DNA of 64,000 nucleotides from Myxocyprinus asiaticus (lineage: Eukaryota > Chordata > Actinopteri > Cypriniformes > Catostomidae). The notes below the pieces were generated by a model. It did not search any database, was not told where the DNA came from, and saw only the letters and a list, made by a program, of their open reading frames with translations. Position 1 is the first letter of the stretch. Every line of letters begins with the position of its first letter. The stretch is from positions 11,455,492-11,519,491 of the forward strand of contig NC_059372.1 in the NCBI RefSeq assembly GCF_019703515.2, written 5' to 3'. Shown here piece after piece: positions 35,845 through 49,059 of this stretch. A program made the translations under genes and the position numbers.

Positions 35845-38225
35845 TTCACAGTAGCACTATCTTATTTTTTTGAAGGGAATGACAACGAGGCTGTGAGGGA
35901 AAGACTACAGTCTCTTCAGTGGGTTGTAAGGGTTGAAAGGGGCACACACTAACATGGGCTTGTAGTGATACACGTGGTTTAAGTGTTTCCACATAAACTT
36001 GTATGACGAAACGTCATTTGTTTAACCGTTGCCATATCAATATTGCGTATTTGTGCCAAAATTCAAAAAGCCTTGGAAGATATCGCCAAAAGTTCATTTA
36101 AGAGTAGCAAAAGTAAAATTTCACATGAAAGTTAATTTTAATCTCTGTTTTTGGTGCTTATTTAAAACAAAGCAAACTTGGTATCATTTTAATCTTCAGT
36201 CTGTTAGCTAGCATCTTGTATAGTCGTTTAATGCTTTGTTAGCCAAAAAAAAGTGACTAGCCAGGTTTAAATCCCAGTTGCAAAGGTGTTACAATGCGCC
36301 ACTTTTAGAACAAACTATATGCGATTCCTTACAGTCAACTATGTAATTCACGTAATCCCCCTTTATGTGTGTATGTGTGTTGTGTTGTGTCTTCATCTAT
36401 TTGCTTTCTTAATTTTGGCCTATTCATTGGCTTTTTTGTCTTTTCATTGTCAAGTGTCAAAACTAAGCCATATTTTGTTATGTTAATAGGTGGGTTTTAT
36501 TGACATAATATTTTAGTCAAATATTTATATTAGTTAGATATTTTTAATTAGACCAAATACAATTGTCAGAGGTGGATTTTCAGCTGTCAGACATATGGTC
36601 ATGTTACAATGTGCCCCTCACCTGTTACAACTTCCCCCGCTTATGGGGCACATTATAACATTTAGCTTCATTCCAGCTAGATAATGAAAATGGTATACAC
36701 TGTATTCATGAAACCAGACCACATATTTGTACCAGACATGTTTAAAATCAGTGTGGGAAAAAATTAAATACAAATTACAAATGCATTTACAAAAACTGCT
36801 ACAAAAAAAGTGTTAGTTTGTTCCCCGCTCTCCCCTACTGTTTCGGTAATGTGTTTTGGATGGTTCAGCTGACAAAACCATAATAATAATAATAATAATA
36901 ATACAAATAAAAAAAACTCCAGAAAACAGGAGTTGTGAAAAAATAACATGTGACCTAGGAGCTTTATACAGTACAGTGGATAGCATTGGTCTATCCCTCA
37001 TTTTCGCAACCAGTGTCTGATAATAAAGGGATTACCGAGATAAAGTGGTATAAAATGCCATAATTACAATAAGGTAAAAATAAATTAATAATACATTATT
37101 AAATGTATAAAATACTACTTTATAATAAAAAAGTAGCCAAGGCTACGATTCGTCTGGTCATGTGATCTCAACATGGCGGCCACCAATAAACCCGCCTTTA
37201 AGGATAAATCAGCTTATTGACACAGCTTGTCTTCTGATGTATGTATCAGTTTAAATATATTTCTCAAAAGTTGGGCCTACTATTAATTACTTTAGGGACT
37301 GAACATTTTTACAGTGGAAAACCTCTTCTAAAATGTACACATTTACTTGCATTAAATAACAAAATAGCATGCCGAGTGGAATCTGCAAACAAATTATACA
37401 AGACATTTTTCCAGAACAAACTTCACTTTTCTTTGCTCCACTGCGAGCATGTTCTCCCTGTGTAATTTCTAGTGGATATATGAATTTAGTCAGTTCCCCT
37501 CAAGTTCACACAAGTGCCAAGTGTAGTTCGTGACATTAACTATGAATATGTTCAACTAATTTGACCTCCAGAAATGGTCCAGGTAGTTTTTGTCTAAATT
37601 TTGAACAGTTTTCTATTGTTTGAAAAAATAAAAAAAAATAAAAAATAAAATAAAAATTAAAATAAATTTTTGCTTGAGTAGCATGCTTGTGGGCCGCTTG
37701 GTTTGATATTCTGATATATAATGCAATGACACTCATACATTTTTAAGTGTGACTTAAATGTCCACATACTGGTTCAGGGTTCACAGTATTTTTCCCCATC
37801 TGAAATTTCAGGAGCACTGCCCTGGGTCGTGCTTATATGGAGGACATGGTAAAGTGTATGTTGTGCACTGCCCTCTGGCTTTATGAACAGGAATCGCATT
37901 TAAGACATTACAGTGTTCACAATTAGATTATATTTGAACCATTTATTGTTAAAATGTTACTTAAAATACATGTAAGGTTTTATTTTGCCAGTGTGATTGG
38001 TGTCGTCTGCACTGACAAACGTCTGTCACTATATCAATGAGCTGGCACCGGTGGGACAGAGGCCAACGCCGCTCTATACAGAGTTATGAGCTTGTGAATG
38101 AAGACAGATTGGGTCCTTAAGGGCATGTTCACTCCTGTAAATAGCCACAGTGGATGTAATGTGCTCGTGTTTTTATTTGATGTTTATAACTCTGGTGTCT
38201 GTCGTTTATTCAACACAATATTTAT
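35845..38225. other. intergenic, largely unrecognised
   Basis: No exon recognised. A short block near 37135-37215 (CATGTGATCTCAACATGGCGG) resembles part of the element family at 34204. An (AAT)n run occurs near 36880-36902. Confidence 0.4.
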
Positions 38226-39080
38226 TTAAAGGAATATTCTGGGTTCAGTACAAGTTAGGGTCAATCAGCAGCATTTGTGGCATAATACTGATTACCACAA
38301 AAATTAATTTGGATTTGCCTCTCCTTTTTCTTTAAAAAAGCTAAAATCTGGTTTACAGTGATGCACTTACAATGGAAGTGAATGGGGGCCAATCCGTAAA
38401 CGTTAAAATACTCACTGTTTCAACAATAGGCTAAAGCAACAAGACAAACAATATGTGTTAACGTGATTTTAATGTGATGAAATCGCTTTCTCACCTTTTC
38501 TGTGTAAAGTTATTGCCAATTTTACAACTTCGTTGCCGTGACAATGTAAAGTCAACAAACCCAAAAATTATGATTTATACAACTTTACAGCTAAAATAAT
38601 AAACGAGTTTTAACAGGAAAATCAATGTGTGCTTTAATAAAATTATAAGCTTCACATTTCTGCCTTTAAACCCTCCAAAAACTGAGGTTCCAGTGAGGCA
38701 CTTACAATGGAAGTGAATGGGGCCAATTTTTTGGAGAGTTTAAAGGCAGAAATTTGAAGCTTATAATTTGATAAAAGCAATTATATTAACTCTTCTCTTA
38801 AAACTCATGTTTTATTTGAGCTGTAAAGTTGTTTAAATCATAATTTTTACAGTCATTTTAGAGTTTTAGGGTTTGTTGACATTAAATCATCACGGTAACA
38901 TTGTAAAATTGCCTATAAATTTACACAGAAATGGTTAGTATGCCTTTTTATCACACTAAAATCATGTTAACACACATATTGTTACGTCTTGTGGCGATAC
39001 TTTTGAAACAGTGAGTATTTTAACGTTTACGGATTGGCCCCCATTCACTTCCATTGTAAGTGCATTGCATTTATTTTATT
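38226..39080. mobile_element. MITE family 2 (GGGTTCA type), right end truncated
   Basis: It starts TTAAAGGAATATTCTGGGTTC. The family landmarks AATGGAAGTGAATGGGGCC and the inverted GGCCCCCATTCACTTCCATT are both present. Sequence beyond about 39070 diverges into A/T-rich DNA. Confidence 0.82.
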
Positions 39081-41996
39081 TTTAAAATACACGTTTATTT
39101 AATTTAATAAAAAGAATAAAAATAAAGATTTATTAATACCTAACGATTAAGCACGCCGAGAAAAGTGAAAAGTGTTTACATAAAAAAATTAAGGAAGAGA
39201 TTAAAAAAATCAACTACATTTTTAAATTGTATTTTGTATGAACTTATTTCATTTCATTAAATAGGCTAGTTAATATATGGTCAGATAAGAAAAACGACGT
39301 CTTTACGAGATCATGTTAAATGAACGGTCAGCCCAGCCACTGATGGGCACAAGAGGGCGCTGTCAAACTTAAACATTAAGAGAGAAACTTGTGTTTTAAT
39401 TACCTTGATTTGCAGATTGAAAGCATGGCATGGGAGGAAGAAGAGGTTTATGTTTTGATTAGTTAATTTGATTAGTAATTTTGATTTGTTTATATAATAG
39501 GTGTTTCTCAATCTTCATTTGTGTTCTAACAGACACTTTCCTATGAAACCGATAGTAAATATCCTGTGTTAGCAGTAATTATCTACATACACAAGAAGTG
39601 AAGAGCTAAAGCTCAAGTACTAACAAGACATAAACATTGCCAAGTAGGCTATTGTGTTGGACAGTATTATGGTTAAACCAGATATTCTTAAACAAAGAAC
39701 GTTCAGTGATAACTTTATTTTCTGCTAAAATACCTGTTATTACAATTATACATACTACAGTAAAACTGGCAACTTGGTGGGCCTATTAGGCACCACTGAA
39801 ATCCAATAAGGAATTAAAATGACAAAAAGCTTCCCAAATGCTTGATTTAATTAGTAAGATGTATATTTAATTCTCTCGTTCAACAAATCTTGCTGTCAGA
39901 ATATTTTGAAAAAAAAATAAAAAAAAATACATAAATAAAAATATAAATAAATAAATACAAAGTTCACTTTTGGAGCATTTTCATGAATAAAGGAACACTG
40001 CTTTTTTATTTATTATATAATTTTTTTTTAGTATAGGCTATATATGTAAAGATAAGTTTTTAGTACATATTGTCTCAGTAAAACATGACAGGTAGCCTAT
40101 GATTGCTGACAATCAAGTGCCTACTTGTGGTTACAGTGTTCAAATCTAGTGTGTAGTACAAACCGCCACCAGAGGGCGCATTTGATCAGTGTGAAGCACA
40201 TGCGAAACTGATTAAGCGAGGTTTATTCATTTTATTTATTTATTTGGTAAGTAAAATAACTAAAAATGCAGATCAATATTCTGTTTGGTTCTCTGTTGAT
40301 ATATAATAAAGCACTTGAATTAGAGTGAATAAATTAAAGCTTAAAAAGAATAGTTAGACTGTAGTCCTTTTACTGTAGGTTTATTTAATCTCCCAGATGG
40401 ATACACATTCATTTAAAAGCATGCTTTTAAAGATATACTTTGATATTTTGTATATGCAGTAACTGCATGTTACAAATGTCAAAAGTAGAATTCTATTATT
40501 AAAAATGAAGCCAATCTCTTTTATATCTGCATTAAAAACATTTATTTTTGCAAAACATATTTGACCTCATTCCTGATAAAACGTGCATGGAGAGCATTAA
40601 AATAAATGAAGAAATATTTCCAATGCACTCCTCCTCAGTAAGTCAGCGAGATTCTTTTATTTGCTTGAACAAATAGTTATTTGACCTTTGTCCAGTCTGA
40701 ATAATATTCAGCGACATGACTTAGTCATTTTAATCTCTTACTTCCACATCTCTTTCTTCTTTGACTGATTACAAGGGATCAAAATGCCATTCCTCTTTAC
40801 ATTTTCAAAGGCTTAGGTGAGTCTAATAAATCACAGAATTTTAGGCTCAACTGCAAAGTCATCATTTTCTTTGGCTGTGTCTCTGTGTCTTCAGCACTCT
40901 TGTGTTTTAGAATGTCGCACATGTTAATAAATGTCTCTCTCTGTTTCAGGCAAGTAGCATAGCTCACCTACTCTCAAAATGCTTCAAGCCGCAGGTTTGT
41001 TTGCCTTTGTGAGGAAGATGCTGAACATTTCCAGAGGTGGGGGTGTGCCTTGTTTATTGATGCTGGATTGAAAGTCAGCAACTGGCCAGATGCTCTGTCT
41101 GGGAATTACATCTATTGTCTTGGCATCTTCGTGACTAAGTGTTTACTCAGTCCCCATGATAACACTGGCAAAGAGCTGCCCAATTTGTGATTTTTGAATG
41201 CTGTTCAAACCCGAATTTAGGGCCCTGTTTTGGATGGATCTGGCCCAAATGTTCTTACTCTTTAACCGGCTGACATCCAGCTGTTACAGATGGTGGACAT
41301 TTTGGATCGAGGAGGATAATATCAGGTCCAAGTCTCTCTTTCTCAGAATTGAGACCCCAGTGATGAGGCCTGCTGTTTTCCTTTGTGCTGCAGAGAATTC
41401 TACTGTAGACATTCAAGATGGTCTTGTGGTGAGGACTTGTTGGAGTCGATCCAGTCATTGGTCTGTCTGCCTCTCTCTGTCTTTGTTTTTTTGTGAGTAC
41501 AGGGAATAGAGGAAGTGGTGGATCTAATGGTGGGAAACTGATCTCTAAAGTTTTATGTTTCCATTAGTGTAAGGTAGTAGGGCTGCACAATTATTTGAGA
41601 GAGAAAAAAGAGAGAGAGAGAGAGAGAGAGAGAAATTAAGATTACAGTTAGAGCTGCCGCAGTTGTGAATTATTGCATTTCATTCTGATCTAGCCTACTT
41701 CTGTTGCGGCAGTTTTTTTGTGTTTTGTCTATTGCAGTGGTTGAGAATTGTAACCAATTATGAAAAAAACGAAGTCCGTTGCAATGGAGCATTAGAGGCA
41801 TTTAAGGGAATCTAAAGGCATATCATAACCTATTATTCTAGTATTGTTGCGTTACTTTCTCTGTATAATTTATATTAAAAAAAAATATATTTTTGGTCTT
41901 GATTTACTGATGTGTAAAACAGCAATTAAAAAACAAAAAAAACAAAAAAAAAACAAATCAGGAACACAGTTCTCAGCTTGTTTTGGATGTGTAGCC
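39081..41996. other. intergenic with two CTCF-like motifs, no recognised gene
   Basis: No coding exon recognised. CTCF-like sites lie at 39347-39360 and 40166-40179. A short segment between TGTTTCAG (ends about 40949) and CCGCAG|GTTTGT (about 40993) looks like an exon but has no supporting reading frame. A (GA)n tract lies near 41608-41634. Confidence 0.4.
40166..40179 (+). promoter_or_regulatory. CTCF-like motif
   Basis: CCACCAGAGGGCGC fits the 14-base consensus CCASYAGRKGGCRS at every position. A weaker neighbour (12 of 14) lies at 39347-39360 in the same orientation. Confidence 0.5.
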
Positions 41997-43954
41997 CAGG
42001 GGTTTTCAAACTTTTTAATGCCAAGGACTCACAAATATGATGATCCCCGTACAAAAATATAAATGCGGCTATATCGTTTTTTTTGTTGTTTTTTTTTACG
42101 TATAAAGACCCATTTATGTATGAGAAAAATGGTAAGCATGATATAGGGCTGTGCGATATGGCTACAAAAATGTAATCTCAATATTTTTCAGCTTATTGAC
42201 GATATTTAATAGCCTAAATATCTCGATAATTATGTATTTTTATGTATGGCTCAAAAGTGATTTTTTAATTTTATTTGAGGAACCATCATATCATCCAAAC
42301 AGCCATTGTAGCCAAGTAGATTTCAATACTTTATTCAGTATTGATATGCACTTTCATATTTATTTTTATACTATGATACATAGTAGCTTAATAAAAAGTA
42401 TTATTTACCTTCATATATTTTTACTGAAACGTTTTTGTGAACGAACAAGTTGTGCAAAAACTACTCTAAACTACTTTTTGTAACCCAGTTGAATATTGCA
42501 TAATACTAAATTATTACTGTGGGACCCAGTCAAGTTTATTATTATAAAATAATACTGAGTTATTATTATTACTTTGAGGATTCATTGGTTTTATGTTAAA
42601 GTAATATATTTCTGTCCTATTTAATTCACCTTCACTTGGAGCTTTTATTTTGACACAGAAATTGCAGTTTGTACAGGTCTGTAGTTTACAGTGTTCCACA
42701 TCTGGTGAAACGCTGTCCTTTCCTCCTTTCAAACTTGATCTCATGAAAATACGTACATAATTTACAAGTTGGCTATTTCGTATGGTCTCGCAAGATGTTG
42801 ATCGCATAAACTCGTACGACTTCATCACGTGTAAATTCCTGGATGTCTAATGCGAAAGTAAGCACGATTTCCGCGCACGAGGCATTAAGGACATACTTAT
42901 TAATATTATGCCCTTATCCAAACCCCTTATCTAAACTTAACCAATCAGTAAAGTGTGTAAACATGACAGGAAGCAAGTAATTGTAGCATATTAGATGGAA
43001 ACGATGTCCAGCGACGTCATTGGCTGTAGTGAAAGTCGTAGGAATTCAAAGGAGTGCAGTCGCACGATATCATACGAATTAGTCAAATTTAGAAAAGTCG
43101 TATGAACCTGACGATTCTGTTTTTCTGGATTTGTAGATTTGTATAATGACTTGTAGTGGTTTCTCGTGTTTGGAATTGAGCGCATGGAGAACTTTTCTTT
43201 CACAATACATGTGAACTGCTCCAAAAGCGCTAAAAGCACGAGCACATGAGCGACCGACCGCGCTTGCACAGAACAGCACGTCACCAGATTATTCAGAAGC
43301 ACACAGACAATGTTTATCTGTCTTTAATCGCAGCATTTTGCAGTTTACACATATGACAATTTCACCATTTTGGTGTTATTTGAATTAATTGCACAACCCT
43401 AAAGGTTCGTGAAATTTGTCTTCATATGCGCTCTTGATGACACTTAATGGCCAAATAAAAAGCACATTTAAATCACCACGATATATCATCAGCAAAATCA
43501 TCGATTATAGCAATTATATATTCTCTATATCGCCCAGCCCTAGCATAATACCATAAAGACAACATTTTGTTAAATAATTTACAACATCCACAACTGTGAG
43601 CAAATGGTTCTTTTGGGTAGGTTCTTTTTCTTGAATCGTCGAATCAATTCAACAAATTAGTCTGAGTCAAAATGCATCAAAATGAGTTTTAATAATTATC
43701 CTGTAACAAAAATGATAAGAAAAATTCATGGAAATTCAAATAGTGTGGGAACCCTGTTTATATTGTCACTGTATTAAAACCAAAAGAAATAATTACAATA
43801 TTATCTGGAGTTATTTAATTTCTATTACCCGAACAGTAAACTTTCACATACAATGTTTCCTTTTTTCCTTTTTTTGATCCACAATTTCTGCGGACCCCCT
43901 AGCAGCCTCTTTACGGCCTTCTGCGGGTCCCCGGACCCCAGTTTGAAACCCCTG
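41997..43954. mobile_element. hAT-type element with perfect 8-bp target duplication (outer of a nested pair)
   Basis: The ends CAGGGGTTTTCAAACT and AGTTTGAAACCCCTG are inverted. GTGTAGCC at 41989-41996 is repeated exactly at 43955-43962. A second hAT element (42144-43542) has inserted into it, leaving little original interior. No transposase frame. Confidence 0.92.
42144..43542. mobile_element. hAT-type element nested in the 41997-43954 element
   Basis: The ends TAGGGCTGTGCGATAT and ATATCGCCCAGCCCTA are inverted. The flanks GCATGATA (42136-42143) and GCATAATA (43543-43550) match at 7 of 8 bases. Inside, sequence near 42735-43110 (AAAATACGTAC..., CGTATGAACCTGA) may be a further small nested element. 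Non-coding. Confidence 0.88.
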
Positions 43955-44598
43955 GTGTAGCCTACATAATATGGCATTTTTTCTCTCTACACAAAATAAG
44001 TATAGTAATGTAAACTCTATTAATTGCAATTAATATTCACAATTACAATATCAAGGAAAGTAATTGACAATCATAATTTTTGTCATAATCGTTTAGCCAT
44101 ATATAAGGTATTATTGGGTTTATTAGTTAGTTTTCACACCCAAATCATAGTAGTTGAACCTGTTAGAATGCGGTTGATTTCTGACAGATGAAAGGCAGAG
44201 TGTTTAAAGGCAGGAAATTGACTGCATTTCTCTCTGTCATTGTTTTGTATACCAAAGGCTTTATCAAAGTCTGTACCAGGAATAAAATACAGAAAGTAGA
44301 GAGAGAGAGTTTATAGCTTAACATTAATTACTGAGTAATATCTTCCTTAATACTGAATTAATAATTTGCTGTGTGCTCAGTTACTTAGCAACTGCCTTCA
44401 TTCATTTATATATTCACAGATGGCACTTATGCTTGTTTTCATGGTGCTAAAGTTCCAATTGGCAGTAAAATGCTTGGAATAAACATGCTCATGCAAATCC
44501 ACAGTGTGCAGGGCTGAGCTTTTTCAGGGACTAGTGAGTGTGCAAGTGACTACCAGAGCATGTTATAAGGCACGAAGTTTGGTCTGTTAAAAGCACCC
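43955..44598. other. intergenic, unrecognised
   Basis: A/T-rich DNA after the hAT target duplication. No exon or known repeat seen. Confidence 0.4.
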
Positions 44599-45119
44599 TT
44601 AAAATAAATAGTTCACCCAAAAATGAAAATTCTAAGGTAATTTATTCACCCTCATGCCATCCCAGATGTGTATGACTTTCTTTCTTCTGCTGATCAATAT
44701 TTAAGTCTTTTTTTTCTTTTTTTTTACTATAAATTCTTCTCTCTGCCCAGTAGGTGGCGATATACACTAAGAATGCGAATTGCCAAAAACAAATAATGTG
44801 AAAGTGAAAGTGGAGATATACTGTAAAAAGACTTAAATATTGCTCTCTTTCTCACCCATACTTTCATATTGCTTCTAAAAATATGGATTTAGCCACTGGA
44901 GACGTATGGATTTCTTTTATGCTGCTTTTATATGCTTTTTGGACCTTCAGAGTTCTGGTCACCACTCACTTGCAATGTATGGACCTACAGAGCTGAGATA
45001 TTCTTCTAAAAATCTTCGTTTGTGTTCAGCAGAAGAAAGAAAGTCATAAACATCTGGGATGGCATGAGGGTGAATAAATGATGGGAGAATTTTCATTTTT
45101 GGGTGAACTGTCCCTTTAA
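44599..45119. mobile_element. TTAA-flanked palindromic MITE carrying a CTCF-like motif
   Basis: It starts TTAAAATAAATAGTTCACCC and ends GGGTGAACTGTCCCTTTAA, with TTAA on both sides. The centre contains CCAGTAGGTGGCGA (44747-44760), 13 of 14 against CCASYAGRKGGCRS. Confidence 0.88.
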
Positions 45120-46574
45120 AGTGTAGTCTTTGTGGTTCTAAGAACACAACATTTCTGGTCTGAAAGTAAATGTGTACTGCAAGATATCCTTTGACACTCT
45201 ATGTTGTATTTTTGTGGTCTCACAGCTGAGAGAAATGCTAAGATTAAGCTTGTGTAGCCAATAAAAATGGTTTAAAGTCTTACTCAAGTCCTCTTATATG
45301 TTTGATTGTACTGCAGTTTTAAATACAGCCCCTAGGTGGCATAAGTCATTTTATGTAATTTTGAGAATGTTCACTTCCCTTTTATTACAGTCAAATTACA
45401 GTCAACTTCCATTTTATTACACTCAGTGGTACTTTGTCATGTGCCGTTATTGTAAAATGTACATTTTTTATTTTTTTGGGGGAGATATGGATTGTGTTAT
45501 TTCTCCACATAACTAGGTTTGCTTGTTTAAATTGCATCCAGGCTTCGATGCATTGAGGCGAGATTTGGGGTCTGGTTTTCTCTCTTCCTCATGCACACAG
45601 AGCCCCGTGCTGTGAAGTGACTGGTGCACCTTATAGATTTCTCTGAAATAAATCACCCTTATGGGACAAAGATGCATTTCACCGCATGAGAGAAGAAGAA
45701 TGAGGGCAGGACGATTTATGATAGGAGATGCTGAGGCCTTGATGTTGCTGTCAGTGTGGCTTGCCATGGCTGTGCCTCAGGCCTGGAACGTAAGATAAGC
45801 CTGAGCTGGGCCTGCACGCAGCCAACATGGCCTCCACATCCAAAACAGATCCACTCTGGGCTTTTAAAGTTCATTCGGCCCCAACCCCTCATAACTGCAC
45901 ATTTGTGCTCGTTCTCTCTCTCTTAATACCCATCCAACTCATTCATCTTTCCCGGGCGGCTTCTCAGCCTGTGGTGCTGAAATATGGCAGATGAACCTGT
46001 TACATGTTAGTTTAAGAGATAGTGTAGGTGTAAATTACACAGGAGGTTCTGGCTAACCTTATTTATGAGAGGCCTGTCAGGTGTTTAGGTGTTAGAGCGA
46101 GACGCGCAGCTTAAATCGTTTACTCCGCTGTAAATCAGTGTGTGCATGCCACATTTGTGCACGGGGGTTTGCACATGTGTTTACATGTGTGCGCCTCTCT
46201 GTTTTTTGTGTACTGAAGTTTGTGGTAAATTCAGGAACGGCTAGTTGAGACTCAGACGAAGGCCACCAACATGGACTCTCACTTTGTTACTTTTATTAGT
46301 TGAATATCATTTTATTGAAACATGTTGCTCATAAACTGTCTTACTTGGAGTAACTGTTACCTTTGTTTTATTGCAGGGGAACTGAAACAGATTATAACTG
46401 TAAATAGATTTGTTCTCCAAGTAGTTGTTTATATTCTCACCACTGTTGTACAACATTGCTGGATATGCCATGTTTTGTATTTATTTTGTATTTTTTTTTT
46501 GTTGTAAAGTGAAAATATCATTGCACTGATTCATGAGTATTGGTACAAAAATATGACTTTGGAAAAAAAAATAT
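45120..46574. other. intergenic, mostly unique
   Basis: No exon recognised. A block at about 45520-45960 has balanced composition and could be regulatory. A CTCF-like site (12 of 14) lies at 45329-45342. Confidence 0.4.
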
Positions 46575-47613
46575 ATTGTTTGTCAAGGAATTTTGAAATG
46601 ATTAATTATCACTCAATATGGGTCAACACAGTCAGAAACAAAAATAATGTGTAGTTTATTATAAATATTGATACATCTATAGTCTAATTTTTTTTCTATT
46701 TTTAATATTTAAGCTTCTTGATGATCAAATTTGACAAATTTTCATCTCTGATTTGAATAATCGGTTACACTTTATTTTAGTCTCCTTGTTACAGTGTAAT
46801 TAAACAAGTAATCAATGATTATTACTAATTAACAACATGCACTTACTATAGGTTTAAGGTTAGGGTTTGGTTTGGGGTTAGTTGCTTGTAATTAGGCATA
46901 ATTGAATGTTTTACTATAGTTGATACATGTAATATGTGTAACAAGGACACTGTAACAAAATGTAATATGTATTTAAATAATCTTAAATACTTCACATTTA
47001 TGCTTAATTTATAGTAATTTAGATTATTTAAAGTTTACTCAATATAGTTTGATAAAAATCTGTTAAATTTTGTAAACAATGGACTGATTTTTTAAACTTA
47101 AATTAATGAGTTAAGAATGCAGGATGGTTTTAAACTGATTTTCATCTACAGATTAAATTGTCAACATAGTTCACAGACAGAAAAACTATAGGAGTCATTT
47201 GTTTTTCAAGATTGTTTGTCAAGGAATTTTTTAATTGTTACTTATCACTCAATGTGGGTCAACACAGTCAGATACAAAAATAATGTGTAGTTTATTATAA
47301 ATATTGACAAATCTGTACTAATTATTTTTCCCTGTTTTTAGTGTTTACGCATCTCGATCGTCAAATTTGACAAATTTCCATCAATCTGAATTGAGTAATC
47401 TGTAACAAAATGTAACATGTATTTAAGTAATCTTAAATATTCACATTTATGATTAATTTAGTAAAGTAGATTATTTAAAGGTTACTCAATATAGTTTGAT
47501 TGAAATCTGTTAAATTTTGTAAACAAACGTTTTTTTTTGTTTTTTTGCTTCAATTAATGAGTTAATTGAGACTGCAGGATGGTTTAAACTAATTTTCATG
47601 TACAGTTATTGAA
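46575..47613. repeat. diverged ~636-bp tandem duplication
   Basis: Sequence from 46575 (ATTGTTTGTCAAGGAATTTT) recurs from 47211 with the same order of landmarks: GGGTCAACACAGTCAGA, ATAATGTGTAGTTTATTATA, TCAAATTTGACAAATTT, TACTCAATATAGTTTGAT. The end of the second unit is separated from the rest by the hAT element 47622-48998 and resumes near 49003. The first unit alone carries an insert at about 46762-46953. Confidence 0.85.
46762..46953. mobile_element. small insertion (GGTTACACTTTATT type) in the first duplication unit
   Basis: The insert begins GGTTACACTTTATTTTAG, ends near AACAAGGACACTGTAAC, and is missing from the matching place in the second unit (near 47400). The empty second unit marks it as an insertion. 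Confidence 0.65.
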
Positions 47614-47621
47614 TTGTCAAC

Positions 47622-48998
47622 TAGGGCTGAAACGATTAGTCGATGTAAAATTTTATTGTTGTCGAATAGTCGTTTGATCTCATTTAATGTAACATGAGAT
47701 TATATTAAACTCTAATGATGATGCGTGAGAGCAGCACTGCAGCTCGCGCCTGACTGTGGAGAGGAAAAAAAACCCACTGCACACAGTCCAGATGCACTCT
47801 AAACTTTCCAAACAGCTTCAGGTGATGTAGATCGCAAAGTATGTGGGAAGCACTCTCGCTGTGGAATAAGCAGAGCCGGAGCTCATTAAAGGAAACACCC
47901 CGCTGTTACATCTTTAATGCAGTTATATTTAATGCTTTATAGCTGCGAAACTGGCATTTCTCTGTGCGGTCAGCACCTCTTCTGTGAGTTGTGCGAAGTG
48001 TCCCGTTCTAAGGGGGAGAGATTGAAACTTCACCCAGCTGAGGTACACTCTGTCGGGGGGACACTCATCCCTCGAGCGCGCACGCTTAATGCAGCTAGAT
48101 TATAACGTGATGGCTCGCGACTTATTGAATCATAATATATGTATCACTGTACATTTCTGATGTTGAAGAAAATTGGCAATACGCAGCTTTATTAATACGA
48201 GAAGGATTTTTTTTTTTGTGAGTTAAAGATGGGTTGAAGTGAACAGAAAAGTGAGAGAGGGTAGTCTTCGCCCCATTATACACTGCAAAAAAATATGTTT
48301 TTAATTTGTTTTTGTTTTGGTTTGTTTTCCAATATAAATATCTAAAACTCCTTTAAAACAATGCACATTTACTTTAGCAGCTATACTGCAGAAGAAAAAA
48401 TTGTTATCTGAGAATGTTGAATATAATATTAAAAATACTAATATTTTAAAATATCTAAAAATCCTTTCAAAAAAGATGCATTCACCTGAGAAGCAGCATA
48501 TAAGATATTTAGACTGTGCTTTTAGAGAATAGATCTTGAATATAAGTGTATTTTGTCTTTACTGCTCTCGCAGAAGTATAACCAAGTGGAAAAAATACAC
48601 CTATATTTAAGATGCATTCTCTTAAAGCAAGTCTAAATATCTTATATGTTGCTTCTCAAGTAAATGTATCTTGTTTTAAGGATTTTTAGACAATTTTAAA
48701 TGGAAAACAAAACAAAAACACTTGATAATAGTATTTTTAGCCATGAATTTCTTTGCTGAATTAAACTTAATAAAAAGTATTTTTTCCCTTTAATTCAGTG
48801 AATGTCATTTAGAGGTATTTTTAAAAGATGATTTTGTCCTCTTTATTGTTAGTAAGCATGTTTAATATAACCTTTTAAGTCAGGGCACAAGGTGAATAAT
48901 TGGTTAAGAGCTAATGATTAATCATCGCAATAATCGCCAAATAGTCGAATAATCGTTAGATTAATCGATTTTCAAAATAATCGTTAGTTGCAGCCCTA
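47622..48998. mobile_element. hAT-type non-autonomous element with 8-bp target duplication
   Basis: The ends TAGGGCTGAAACGATTAGT and AATCGTTAGTTGCAGCCCTA are inverted. The flanks TTGTCAAC (47614-47621) and TTATCAAC (48999-49006) match at 7 of 8. A GC-richer interior near 47730-48110 has no transposase frame. Confidence 0.9.
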
Positions 48999-49059
48999 TT
49001 ATCAACACAGTCAGACAGAAAAACTTATGCTGTTGACTGCTAATAGTGTTGACAAAATA

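Noticed and set aside
36880..36902. Tandem short repeats as a possible CRISPR-like array
   Set aside because: Simple (AAT)n; nothing in the window has regularly spaced repeats with unique spacers, and the DNA is vertebrate.
40949..40993. Exon-like segment TGTTTCAG...ATGCTTCAAGCCGCAG|GTTTGT
   Set aside because: No downstream partner exon or domain was found; it could be chance splice-like sequence.
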